DNA from: Melampsora larici-populina 98AG31
Lineage: Eukaryota; Basidiomycota; Pucciniomycetes; Pucciniales; Melampsoraceae
Reading direction: 5' to 3'
Length of the DNA stretch: 64,000 nucleotides
NCBI RefSeq assembly: GCF_000204055.1
Contig: NW_006768767.1
Span: 1,532,498 to 1,596,497, forward strand
Shown: positions 10,916-22,961 of the stretch, in pieces
Layout of the letters: every line of letters starts with the position of its first letter
Position numbering within the stretch: the first letter of the stretch is position 1
Program-made: the position numbers and the translations under genes
Notes under the pieces: generated by a model
Told to the model about the DNA's origin: nothing
Seen by the model: the letters and a program-made list of their open reading frames with translations, nothing else
Database searches by the model: none

Positions 10916-12972
10916 CTACATTTTCCATTTTCGATCTTTGAGTTGTAGTATATCATCACAGTCCCTAACTCTGCGATTACAATTTTTTTTGTGATTCCAT
11001 TGTTCCTTGGTTTCGATTTTTGCACTCGCACGGGCAATGGTGTGAGTTATTTGGGTCGAACATCCCAACCTAGTATAATGTACATTTTTTCCGTTCTCCC
11101 CGACCAAAACCTTTTCCTTGGAAGGTAGCGTATGGTGAAAAGTACTCTTCCCATCCCACGCAATTTGAACTGTATACTTACCACCCAAGTTGAAAGCAAT
11201 CCGAAACTCTGGAAATACAAACCAGCCACCTTCAAGATAAAACCCCTCGGTTTGGGTGACTATCTTTCCACTAATGCAATCGACAGGGTACCATAAACAA
11301 TACACTTTACCCTTGTCGTTGTCGGTATGTGGCTTGTTGTCAAAATTACCAAGAGTGAAAGCAAGATTAGCACTGAAGTCGAGAGGCCCAGAAGGTTGGA
11401 ATTTCGAGGTCGATACGAAAGAAGGTACCCGGAGGTCATTAAAAAGCTGTCGAGCAATTAGGAATCCTTCATTGCAAAAATTTTGAAAACGAGAACCAAT
11501 TCGGGCCCCAAAAGCTGGTAGATTTTTGAGGAAATCTTTGTATAGCGATTCAGAAGATCCCTTAGTCGGCATATAAGGCGATAAGAGAATGTCCGATGAA
11601 AAGCCCACTGTTTGTCCAAAACAATACATACGTCCATTGATGAGAGCACCGTTCGTCGTAATTCCAGCCACAGGTTTTGGAACCAATGATACATCCCTCT
11701 TGATTATTTCTTTTACTTCCTCCTCCTCAGTCTCTGAAGGCGGAAGCGAGGTAAGCGGTGACGATTCCCTTGATGATGGCGAAAGGGCAGTGAGCGGTGA
11801 AGAACCTCTGAATGGCAGTTGTTTTACATGAAAATTTAAAGTATTTGAAGACATTGCGGGATATGATTTTCTACTCAAGCTGGATACACTTCGTTCGTTT
11901 TCAGGATGGCTACTCGTATATGGAGTTGGTAGTCGTTTAAAAAGTTTAGTTGACATCATCATCAAATCGACATCCGCTTGGTGTTCTTGACGAGTTTCTT
12001 TGGTCATAGACTCAAGATCCATGTAATCATAGGTAAGTATAAGTTTCTTTGAATCTCGATCAACCAATTGCCCTTGACCATGTGTAACTACCTTATAGCA
12101 ATTGAAGATAATTTCCATTGTTCGATCGTGATTTTCAAAAGGCAGCAGTGGATCGTCAAATCTTGTTAACTGGGCATCATGTTTTTTTGACAGACGGTTA
12201 GGACTTCTCCTTGACTGATCCGTTTCCCTTGCACTTTCCAGTTCTCGAGATCTCTTTGGATGCCGCCTAAAGCATGCAAGTCCCCATTAGCATTTTACAT
12301 TAGTTTGTAGTATGTCAAGCTCTGCATACGGTTTGGAAGAATCTTTCGTTTTCACCGCTTTTGGCAAGCCATCGGGAACCCCATCCAAACCTTGGGCTCG
12401 GTAATAATCCAGTGCCTGTTGCCTGACGTATCAACCAAATTACAAAATCATTGATTTCGCAAAACAATTTGTGCAATACTCCTAACAAAGCAGACGTACT
12501 TCAGACTTCCTTTTCCAGATTTATTTCCCATACCAGGGACAGCCAATTTACATGCGGGATGAAGCCAACAGTCCGTTCGAGGAAACCCGTCTGCTGCCAG
12601 ATATTTGTGGGGTACGTGCGCATAAGATTTCGGCACAGTAAACGGTGCGGGAAGCTGAGATTGTATATAGTTTGTCGAGCCGGCCTGTCTTTGCTTCAGT
12701 AATCTAAGGCCAAGTCATTGTATTGGGATAAGCATACGGTGACTCACATCATCATCAGTATGTCCGGTTTGTCTTCGGGTATCTATGACTTTGAGTAAGT
12801 CCGATAGAAAAGTGACTCCTGGCAATGGACTCCCATTACTATGTGATGTTCCCAGATTAGTCTTCGCAAATTTTACATGTGTTTCCAGTATTTACCTGAA
12901 AGTTTCACCTAATGAGGGGTCATACTTTGATCTTTTGTGATTTGGCCAATTCGTAGTCGAACCCGTTGACAT
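10916..12972 (-). CDS. Tet/JBP-like 2OG-Fe(II) dioxygenase, five exons, Helitron cargo
   Basis: Members of this superfamily oxidise 5-methylcytosine or thymine in DNA using 2-oxoglutarate and Fe(II); the substrate here is unknown. Joining GT-AG exons 12972-12896, 12838-12748, 12693-12500, 12422-12330 and 12266-10916 gives 1806 nt, an open frame of 601 residues. The catalytic core is C-terminal: HTD at about residues 465-467 (metal ligands His465 and Asp467), His529 or His530 as the third ligand, and Arg551 in YTRLGCS for 2-oxoglutarate. The pattern NLAFTLGNFDNKPHTDND...FVFPEF fits the fungal Tet-like family (Pfam 2OG-FeII_Oxy_6). The N-terminal half is basic (KRSRELE, RRSPNRLSKK), with possible nuclear localisation signals, and a Ser/Pro-rich low-complexity part follows. 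It lies last before the Helitron 3' end, co-oriented with RepHel. The exon 3 acceptor (GAAG) is the least certain junction. Confidence 0.82.
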
Positions 12973-14758
12973 GGTATCTTTCTGTTCATGTGCATCAAAA
13001 GAGAGGATTAGCCAGCAGCGTGAGTTCGGTTCAGTTTTATAATTCCAATGTATGATTTCTCATCTACCGGACCTCAGAATCAAAGCAATTGGAAGATAGA
13101 AAATTGAGTTCATAAGGAAGGGAGTGGGGAATGACAATTTGCCGGGTACAGTTCAAGTTATGCAGAGGCTATCTTTGTACCCAGCTTAATCTCATTACCC
13201 GCCTCCTTCCTTCCAAACCCAATTTTCTACTTTGGTTGAGCATTGACCGAGGTCCGATGTTGATCAATCATACCTGCGAGAATCTCATTTTCATATCATT
13301 GGCTAAGTCGAATATATTCGTTAGCCGAACTTACAATTGTTAACTACAACGAAAGTCAATCAAGCTATTGAATGTAGGATTAGTGAAAGAACGCGATCAA
13401 TGCAAGGCAAGCAGAATGACTTACCAAAATCTTTGCGAAGGAAGATTTTACCGAGGTTCGAGTGGGTTCCGCCAAAAGATAAGGAAATGCAGAAGTAATA
13501 TCTTGTTGATACGACTTAATCGAGTTCTAACTTACGACGGATGGGGAAGAGCTCTTGTACTTATTAATATCAATAATTGATAAGAATTTAAATAAATTAG
13601 GCAGATCGTTTAGCTTATTTTCAATGACTGAATTGTTCGGTTTTGCACTCACCTAGATGTCGCTGCTGACACAGCTGTAATCAATTGGCTAGATGCCGAC
13701 AAACACAATCAACACCAACAGGTAGACCAGGTATAATGATTGAAGGACCAATTAAGCAAGAAGGGATGAATTCTGATATTTCAGGCAAAGGCTTGATCCT
13801 TGTGTTTTGGATCGAGGAAACTTCTTGATAATCAGGGATATGTTGGTCTCGTGAGAAAATCTGCATACAACCAGTTAAATAGATGAGTTCATTTTTAATT
13901 CAAGGAGAAATAGACAGAGAGACTTACGCAAATGTCTTTTGGTGGAGCGTTGGCAGAAGTAAGATTGATGTGAATCGACTGTAAGAAGGAAATTCAATCT
14001 CAATGAAGTACTTACTGCGATTGTATGTGAAACAACGATTATTGGTTATGATAGATTCTTAGAGAATGATATTGCCCACGTTTACTATGAAGATAATCTT
14101 TTGAAAGTTGGAATAAAAAGATCAAAAATGAGGCGAAGTGAAAATTGTTTACCAAACAGATATCGGATTGTCCAAGTTGGTTTTGATATCTTACACTGCG
14201 CCCGGTCGAAGGTGGGTTAGGTTTTCTTTTACTTGGTTAAAAACGTTTGATTTCGATGTTCCACAATTTGGGACTGGGGAAGCGTACCTGGTATTTTCTC
14301 TAGCGAGACTAATCAAATATCAAAGCTTTGGATAAAAGTTGAGTGATGTTCTCATTGACTAATATGTTAACGATTAACTTGTGTAAACAATTTGACATTG
14401 AGTACAAATGATGAATCCTTGATGAATTCTGACATCGCAGTTAAACTCAATTCCCAAGCATCATTTATAATTTTTTTACTTCTGAGTATCGTTTTAAAAT
14501 ATTATCGGCTTTCCGAGCTTAAGATATGTTTAGTAGTGGCTCACGTATTATTGGAACAAAATTGGAAACCTCTGAAAATTTGGCTTTTGAAGACGTGTGT
14601 GATGTTGAACGCAACTTTTGTCAAGTATATTTCTCACAGAAATATGTGGTAAAATGTTTTTGCAAAAGTTGAATATTATAGACGTTGTATTTTTGCAATT
14701 GAACGTGAGTTATAATTTGAGTTACAAGAACTAAGTCAGACGCATAATGTCAATATCC
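12973..14758 (-). other. Helitron interior between dioxygenase and RepHel
   Basis: Mostly AT-rich and without a long open frame. The only splice-supported coding candidate is the small gene at 13681-13981. The dioxygenase promoter must lie in the first few hundred bases above 12972, but I see no clear TATA box. Confidence 0.5.
13681..13981 (-). CDS. Possible small spliced cargo gene, unknown function
   Basis: Two exon-like blocks are open in register and have consensus borders. One follows a CTTACAG acceptor (about 13981) and ends at GTAAGT (donor near 13927). The other begins after TGTATGCAG (near 13867) and ends at a TGA near 13681. The joined peptide (about 75 residues) contains NAPPKDIC and a Pro/Ile-rich tail PSIIIPGLPVGVDC. 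The start codon is not found; one or more 5' exons may lie above 14000, where stops interfere. I recognise no family. Confidence 0.35.
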
Positions 14759-17700
14759 TTATTCCATAAGGACAGGATGATAAACAATATTGGTAGTCAC
14801 TAAAGCCGTTGAGTCTGAGGTAATACATACATGAACATTTGCGGCATTGGTACAACGCGACAGCGCTACGTACAATTGTCCGTGTGCAAAGACAGGTTCG
14901 GGCAGCAGCACTGTTACCCTATCTAAACTTTGGCCTTGACTCTTGTTTATCGTCATACAAAACGCAGGGACAATGGGAAATTGATAACGGTTGAAAGGAA
15001 TTGGGCAATCCTCGTTTCCGTCATGATGAAGTATCATCTTTGGTAAACTGATTGAGGCCCCCTTTAACTCTCCCGTCAGAATTTGACACTGAAGCGCATG
15101 TTCAGCCCAGTCCGTGATTAAAAGGCGAGTACCGTTGCAGAGACCTTCCGCAATCTGTAAATTGCGTAGTATCATCACCAATGCTCCCACTTTCAGGTTT
15201 AAAACATGAGGTGGAAAGCCAGGAAAATTAAATGTGTTGAGGACGTCTGCCGATACTCCGTTTAAAAATTCCTCATCCATTGTGTCGGTTGAGACTGAAA
15301 CTTGATATTGATTTGGTAATAAATCCATCACAAAACTATTTATAGTGTTAACAGTCGAATTCAATGGTGTTATTATACAACGGGATGCATATATGTCGGT
15401 TAAAGCATTCCAACTGCGCTGATCAATCAGGTTTCGGGTTATGTTATATTCGTCCTCGATACATGTAGGGTCAAAGCGTCGAGGTGAATGCAAGATAGAC
15501 ACATTGCAATACATAATAAGAGTGTCTGCTACATAATCTTCTTGCAAAGTTCCAGAACCAAGGTCAAGTAGCCATTTTGCAAAGTTTGTATTCATAGGAT
15601 CTTGTCGGGCTTGTAGTCCACCTAGTCTTATATTGATAGTCAACTTGAACTTAATAATTGAATCCCATAGGTATGAGGCCTTGAGAGTCGCATTTGCTTG
15701 ATCCAGTAAGTTTCCTCTTCTCACTATAGGCAAAATTTGCCTAAAATCACCTATACACAGGTGTCGAAGGTTTATTAGTATAAACACATACACCGTTGTT
15801 GGCAAATCAAAGAAATTCCTTCGAAATCCAGCTTACCTGCAAAGATAATTACTTTCCCTCCAAATGGCTCAAGGTTCCCGGTGAGATCTTGCAGAGTGCG
15901 GTCCACAGATTCGATTGCGTGCCGATGTTGCATCGCAATTTCATCCCAGACAATAAATTTGACTGATCGCAATGTCTGGCCTAGGTTCGAGGTAGGTGTT
16001 ACTGGGCAGACCGAGTCTTCATAAATAGGAATTGGTATTTTAAAGGCACTGTGTGCCATACGGCCGTGTAACAGGAGCAGTGAAGCGATGCCCGCAGCTG
16101 AGACCGCTAAAAATTCGATTTCATTAGTGTTACAGTAATGTAGGATTGTGTTGAGCGTGAAGGTTTTCCCAGTACCCCCTGGGCCGTCGAGAAATCCTAA
16201 ATAAGGTCTTTCTTCATTAATGGCTTCACGGAGTTGGCCAACCACATCAAGTTGTTCCTCAGTCAGTTTTCGTAACATAGTTTCATATTTTGCTCTGCTT
16301 TCATTTGGGTGTATGAATTGAGATCGATTTGTACGTTCGTGCTCCGGTAATTCAAGCTCTGACAATAATTGTACATCAACAGGTACCAGGCCGACACCCT
16401 CTAAACCATTTTCCATACTGATAAGCGTTCTCTCAAGCAAAAATAGTGCATAGTTTTGTATCTGAAGCCTATTGGGTTCTGCATTAGGATTTAGTCTCCT
16501 AATTTTCCACTCGCAGTCGTCAGATAGATCCTCTATATGTTCGGTCCATAGTTGTAATGGGTTGGAAGGAGCACTGTGACAAAGGATTATTGCAAGCATT
16601 TGTCGAAGCTGGTGTCCTGTTTTCCAAACAGCGGCTTCGGTGAGCGATTGGTGGTAGTGCCGGTCGTTCAATAGTAGACCGTGTTGCTCGGCAGCATCAC
16701 GGAAGGAATTATATACGATCCCGTTAACTGTGCGTAATGCGGCAAAAGAGATAGGTCCAGGCACATGTTGCAGCAATAGACGTAAGTAGTAGACTTCTCC
16801 TCGTCTGATGCTGGCGTAATAAATCCGGCCTATTGATTTTAAACTATTTTTCCTAGCTTGTAATCTTTTTGTTGATTTAACCCACCTGAAATGCTTGGGT
16901 ACGTCTTGGTATCTTAATGATCGGATCGTACGATTTTCCACTCTGGGTAATGGACAATTTTCACTGCACAAGCGGAAGAACTCCGTTAGAGTTGTACGCT
17001 CGGCACGGCCTGTAGCCATTGCCCTCCGAAGACCCGCTTCATCAAGATAGTACACCGTTTGCACGCCCTCGAGGTGTAAATTTAGTCGCTGAACTGCAGG
17101 ATACCTGCCCGAGATTTCGTACTGTAGTAACCTCCACACAGCTAAATACTCGAGTCAGAATCAGGTATTTATTTGTTTGAAGGTAAATACTCACCTTCAG
17201 GTGCGCTTAAGAAACGCGCGTTTAAAAATGCCAAAAGCTCGTCCCTGGGACCTTGTTCCTCAACACTTGCCATGGTCCGGTCATGGCCTTTCAAAATATA
17301 TTTGAACAAATATTTTACCGCGCAAATACTCGCTGCCACTTCCATATTCATATGACATTCATACTTCAAGAGTAGAAAGCGGTTATAAGGAACGACACTT
17401 CCATTATCAAATCTAGTTCCGCCATTAATTGAAAATCGGCCATTTGCAGGACGTTTATAAGTGGGATAGCGATTATCCGGTATACTGGTCGTTTCACAAA
17501 ATGGTTTAGGATAACCAATTTTGCACCTCGTCCCATCCCAGCATTTGTAACGATGGCATGGGCCATGCAGCATATGATGGGAAACTAAGCGGAACAAGTC
17601 GGGTTCTCTTTCGTGATCAGGAAGTTGAGCTGAGATCAGACAGTCAACCTGTTCCGGTGTTGAAGGTCTTGAGTCAGGATCGAGAAATAAGATCAGGTGG

Positions 17701-19328
17701 GCGTGAGGTAGGCCTCGTTTTTGGAATTCAATGGAGTATACATAAGCGGTAAATTTCCCTAGCCTGCCCCATTTGGTTACATCAGATAACATTGCGTGAA
17801 ACCTTTGATGGAATGCGCGAGCAACGAGGTCCGGTCTGTCGTCAGCGGTTTGGTCGTCTTCCAGTGCCTCGACGATTTCATTCCAATGCGGATTAGCCGT
17901 CATAGTTATGAATAAACTTGGGTGGCCAAATTCGGCAACTAAACACATTGCATCCTGATATAAAGCTTGCATATTACGAGGGCCGCCTACGAAACTCGAA
18001 GGTAAGATAACCCGGCGACCAACCACTTCTTCCTGAACTTCATTTCCCAGTGCCTCCACTATACCACTGTACAGCTCAGCCCGGAGTTCTTTCTGATGGA
18101 AGCGGATGAAATTTAGTCGCGCATGTTCTACACATACGTACATGTCGACTACGAACTCTTGAAAGAGGCAACCTGATGCAAGGATGACTGAGTAGACCGG
18201 GCGCTTGAAGAGAAGAAAAGCGAACCATTTGAGACATGTGACTGTGCCATCGGGATCTAGCATGGAATAAAAACAAGTTTGCATTACTCAAAAACAAAAC
18301 AAAAAGAGTCTTCTCGTACCGTCTTCTGTTGGATTTGTATAGGCGTCATGCCACATTTGAGACCCGTAAGGGAATAGAAGAGGATACCGTAGAGCAAAAT
18401 ACGCGGTGTGGAGTTCGGAAATCGGTTCTATGAGTCCTGATTGTCGCCTTAAGATGATGTCCCTTCCGTGTCTTCCGATTTCTCCATTGCCCTCAATGAT
18501 AGCGGCAACTTCATTCGAGGTTGGACGATTGTATCTCCGGTGATCAGTCCCGGGCACCGTGATGGTATTGATCCGGAGCGTGCGAATTGGACCATTTGCA
18601 TTGCAGATTTCGGCTGCTGATCTGAAACGTTCCGCGTATGGATTCACATCATACATGAAATTTTGAAGCTGAAGCATGATTTTGGCGTCTAAGTGTTGAA
18701 CTCCTGTACGCTCAATCCTTAAACGGGCTTCGCGTTCACCACCCCCTCCGTAGATGTAAATTTGAGCAAACCCGGGATGATTCGCGGGCATTGGCATCAA
18801 AGATCCTATTCTGTGATACATTTGCCCCTGAATTCTGGATATTGAATGTCCGCGTTGTCCGAGAACACTGGCGTCAATGTTCGCGCCCAGGGAAGTAAAT
18901 GATAGACCGTTGTTGTATTTCTGGATGTCTTCTCGAAAATTTCTAGATCCTGAAAAGAATGTAATGTTAAATCATGATAGTACTTTTGCCAAACGTGCTA
19001 ACTTACTCTGGTCATTGTTCCTTAACAGAGCTTTATAGAATTCTGGAACCTGTTCTCCAACGTCTTGCGGGAAGTATCTCAAAGGAAGATCAACTTGACC
19101 GTGATTGCAACAGTTTCGGAAGGTGGTATTGAGAAGTTTAGCGTCTTTAAGTCTTCGTTCCGCTCTCCATCGGTATGCATCACAACCTGTACACTGATCG
19201 TCTTGAGGTCCTAAATTGAATGGAATTTCGCCACGGAACCAGGATAGGAGGTTGGCTTCGGATCCTAGTGCTTCGGTACGCACTGCGAGCCCATGATTTT
19301 GTCGCCAAATTGCTGCTCTTCGAGGCAT
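14759..19328 (-). CDS. Helitron Rep-helicase (RepHel), five exons, apparently intact
   Basis: It nicks and joins DNA strands for rolling-circle transposition and unwinds the donor. Exons 19328-19007, 18949-18320, 18256-17195, 17141-15837 and 15750-14759 join in phase to 4311 nt, 1436 residues plus stop, the usual size for the family. Introns are 57, 63, 53 and 86 nt with GT-AG borders. The N-terminus has a Cys-rich zinc-binding region (CTGCDAYRW, CCNHG). The Helitron-like N domain covers about residues 120-400. The HUH motif is PHAH (His502, His504), and the two catalytic tyrosines are Tyr633 and Tyr637 in KYLFKY. The Pif1-like SF1 helicase has Walker A GPGGTGKT at 991-998 and Walker B WDE near 1071, and ends with the family motif YVALSRC. 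All key residues are present. I found no stop or frameshift. Confidence 0.9.
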
Positions 19329-22300
19329 GATAATTGTGATTTTTTAGAAAATGAAGAGGTAAGCAATGCAAAATAGAGAATGAATCGTCAACAATAAGGT
19401 ATAATGGACGACTTATTGATTTCACCAACGTATTGGGTACTTACGTAGTCTTGCAGATTAATCTTAATGCATCAAGCAATCGCCATTATCACAGTTAATC
19501 CACATTCATGTTATTAGATACAAACATATTTCAATAATCACATGCCTCACGCAAAAGCTCACGTTGCTCGTCAGCGTTGCGAGAACCGTTACATGATAGG
19601 TGAATTGTCGATATACAGGCTGATTTGTTGAAAAAAGTTCTGGGTACCGCGAAGCTCGAAGCACTCAAGTTTGGCATAGGTTGTGTGTATTCTTCGCCGA
19701 CCCAATTGGGGACTCCACACCTTGATTTCACTGAGGTTTCAGAAACAGTTATCGTATTTGAATTCGCAAAGTTATCTCAGTCAGTTGTATCATTTTATCA
19801 AGTATCAATGTGTTTCAATAATCATATGTCTGATGCGGAAGCTTACGTTGTCCATGGGCGTTGCGAGAACCGTTAGTTGGTTAGTGAATTGACGATACAC
19901 AGGGTGAATTGTTGAAAAGATTCTCGGTCTCGCTAAAGTTGACTTGCTTAATGTTGACATAGGACATCCGCATCCATATCTGGGTTGATTGCGAACCCGA
20001 CATCCTGAATTTCACCGAGGTTTTTTAGACAATTATAGTATCTGAGTTTACAAACCAAATCGAAGGATCATTTCCCCCTGATTGATTACAAGCATACAAT
20101 TTCGATGTTATATGTCAGTCTTGTGGTACCTTTCTCGTTGCTGGTAGTGTAACTCACGGTTATACCCTGGTTTTCGAGCCATCCATACTCGCATCCAAAC
20201 AAAGGATTCAAATTATTCGTGTTAAGTGTTTGCAAGTGAATTTCGAAAGCGAATTAGCCAGTGCTAATCTTGGTTCCGATTGATTCGTGCCCAATCCAAA
20301 CTTTCCACCTCATGAATTCATGAGTTCGCAAAAGATTTTCCTCCCTTGATTTTGAGCGAATTCGAATTTGGTTTCATGATGATTATATGAGTCAAAGTGA
20401 GTCTAAATTCAGGTGATAGTAATCCGTTTATTCGTGTTTCGCGTGTGATTGATGATACTATTCCGTTTCACACAGCAAATGTACGTCGCATTGCATGAGT
20501 TAACTATTCGGTTCACGGGTATCCGGAAAAATATATGGATATGAATGTAGACCTGTTTGAACATACACATAGTTATTATCGATGTCAAACCAAAATTTGG
20601 TCGTGTTTCCGGGGGATTACTCAGTTTCCGGGTATCTTGGAGTATAAACGCAGAGATGGATGATTGTACATTGCCATTGCCCTTGCTGAATCTAATTCCG
20701 TGTGTACAATGTTTTGTTGATTAATGCTCAATGTCGCGACAATCTTCCGGAGAACAAATTTATGTTGAAAGTCGATTGAGTTATTCGTGAACGGTCATGA
20801 TTTACCATGAACTATGTTTCACCGCTCCCTAAAGTGAAATCAGTCTCCGGGACCGTACCCAAACGTAGTGTCTAATAAGCCAAGTATATAATTAGTTATC
20901 ACACGTTCATTCGCTCGTAGAACTCTTGATTCCCAATAATAAATTAAAAAAAATTCTGATTCCAACATTCTTCATCATCATGCCGATTCATTCAAGAATG
21001 TGTAAAAATGTGAACAACATCGTAAACCCAGCCCAGCCATTTCATATTTCTGAAACCATTGCTCGTTTGTCTTATACTATTCAACGTGAGATTGTTAGCA
21101 TTATCGATACGTATTGTAAAGTTCGTGGAGAGGATCGAGTTCATTATATCATCAACTTCACCAATTCACCGTCATTCCCGGGGCTTGTGATAAAACATAT
21201 GGACCACCAAATGTTTCAACATTTGAAACATCAATTGGCCCTTTCGGTCCCTCAGATCGTCGTGCATTCACTTGAACCGATTCACACCACGTAAGCTATC
21301 AAAGTCCCGTTATTTTGAATATTGGAATCTAAAGGACTTATTCTTGTCATTAGTTATGTTTCCTCGAGAAATGGACCCCAATCTTTGTGTAAGTCGTTCT
21401 CAAGAGTTAATGTTAATTTCAAAATTAATAGGGACAATTCTCTTCTTGTAGCTGTTACCACTGCAAATCAACACAAACCATCATCAAGTTCCCAGGCGCG
21501 GTTTGAAGATAATAAAGAGTTTTTCATTTGTCATGTGTCAATTGAATACCAAAAACGGGGCTCACCTCATGTTTACTTACATATCGTTGCGAGGTCCACC
21601 GATAGTGTCTATCCGAATTCGGGTTGATTGTTATGTAGGCATTAAATCAAACTCCGTTAGTGTCAAGGGGATCCTAAAAAACGTTTTTTTATATTATGAT
21701 TAACTTGTGTGCTCCGATCTTGTGCTCAGGTTGCGAAATTTTGTAAATGAACTTATTACCGACATTGTATGTGTGTTCCCAGAAATCTTGCCGTTGTACA
21801 GAGTATCTCATCAAATTGGGTTAGTAGCATGACTCAAATACATAACAAGATTCTGCAAACTTACGCAAGGAATGACTTTGTTTGTTCTTATCAAATCGTG
21901 GTGAAGTGCCAGAGACCCGGGTAACAGTGTACATCATTGTGTACATCGCGGTAGAGTTCAACAAATGAAGTCTTTGATCCGATGTTGTATACGTGGGCGT
22001 TTGAGATGAGCACTCGGGTTTGGATCTCGGCGTGAAGTATATCTTATTCCCATAATCACCAATGCTTATGGTAGATTTTCGACACAGGCATTGTCATGAT
22101 TAAGGCAGTTGTATTTGATTCGGGCCATTGTCGCTACTTCACAAATGATTGTGCGCATATGTTACTCCTTGATTACTGATATCCTGAAGTTTCAACTGTG
22201 TTGGTGGAGATAGGTCATATTTGGATTTCTTAAATGTTACTCCATTTTTTGACCTTTGGTAACAGAAAGGTTGTGTGTTACCAAAAATCAAGAGATATTA

Positions 22301-22961
22301 CATTTTGTATGGACTTCTAGATTTTTGTTGAATGTTGGATCAATAGTTTTTTGGTTTACGAACAGCTTCAGATTTCCAAGATTGGTGCTATACTACTGAC
22401 ATTAAATTCAGAATTGTATATTGTGATTGCAATAAATAATTGTGCCTCATGAACTTGTATGTAAGTCTTCAGTTTGACTGAGACTTCAAGCTTATCTGAT
22501 GGCACACGAAGTAGGAGTAATGGAATCAATTACGAGGATTAGATAGCACAGTTTGTATCGAAATATTTGCGTAGGGGTCTGTGGTTAACAGCTGATTGGC
22601 AAATTCATTGACCGTGCGGATTGAGAGTTCACTTGCATTTACGAGTTCAAACAATGTTGGAGGGCAAGGGATCATGTTATTTAAATATAAGTATTACCAA
22701 GAGAGCAACTCAATGAACAGGCTACCGAAGTAGATTAAATGCAGCGGGATCTAAATAAGGAAACATTGTCCGAACTCGAACCACTCAACAAAATTAAATT
22801 TGGCATGTTTTTAAGGTGGATTATATTCAAGAAAAAAATAACAATCTTATTACAATGATTGGTTTAGATGAAACTTCAACAGAATGGTGAATGTTAACTT
22901 GTGATGGGTTTGCAAAAGCCTATAAGAAATTCAATTACGAATTTCGTTTGAAAACCTGATT
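19329..22961. other. Helitron interior upstream of RepHel, mainly non-coding
   Basis: This 3.6-kb stretch holds no intact gene. The RepHel promoter should lie just above 19328. The region contains a pair of similar segments near 19540-19640 and 19830-19930 (both with CATATGTC/CACATGCC...GAAGCTTACGTTG-like wording and GCGAGAACCGTTA), which suggests a local duplication. Around 21.5 kb it carries a decayed Rep fragment on the plus strand. Confidence 0.55.
21503..21627 (+). pseudogene. Decayed Helitron Rep fragment, antisense to the resident RepHel
   Basis: The plus-strand peptide IEYQKRGSPHVYLHI matches the HUH region of the resident protein (IEFQKRGLPHAHLIL) in about 9 of 15 positions, including QKRG and PH. 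The second His of HUH is changed to Tyr and the frame ends soon after. It is too diverged to be a recent duplication of the resident gene. It appears to be a remnant of another Helitron in opposite orientation. The ORF at 20926-21294 just upstream may belong to the same relic, but I cannot confirm it. Confidence 0.55.

Noticed and set aside
11256..11831. Plus-strand frames within the dioxygenase locus
   Set aside because: They are antisense to the catalytic exon, which has clear family motifs.
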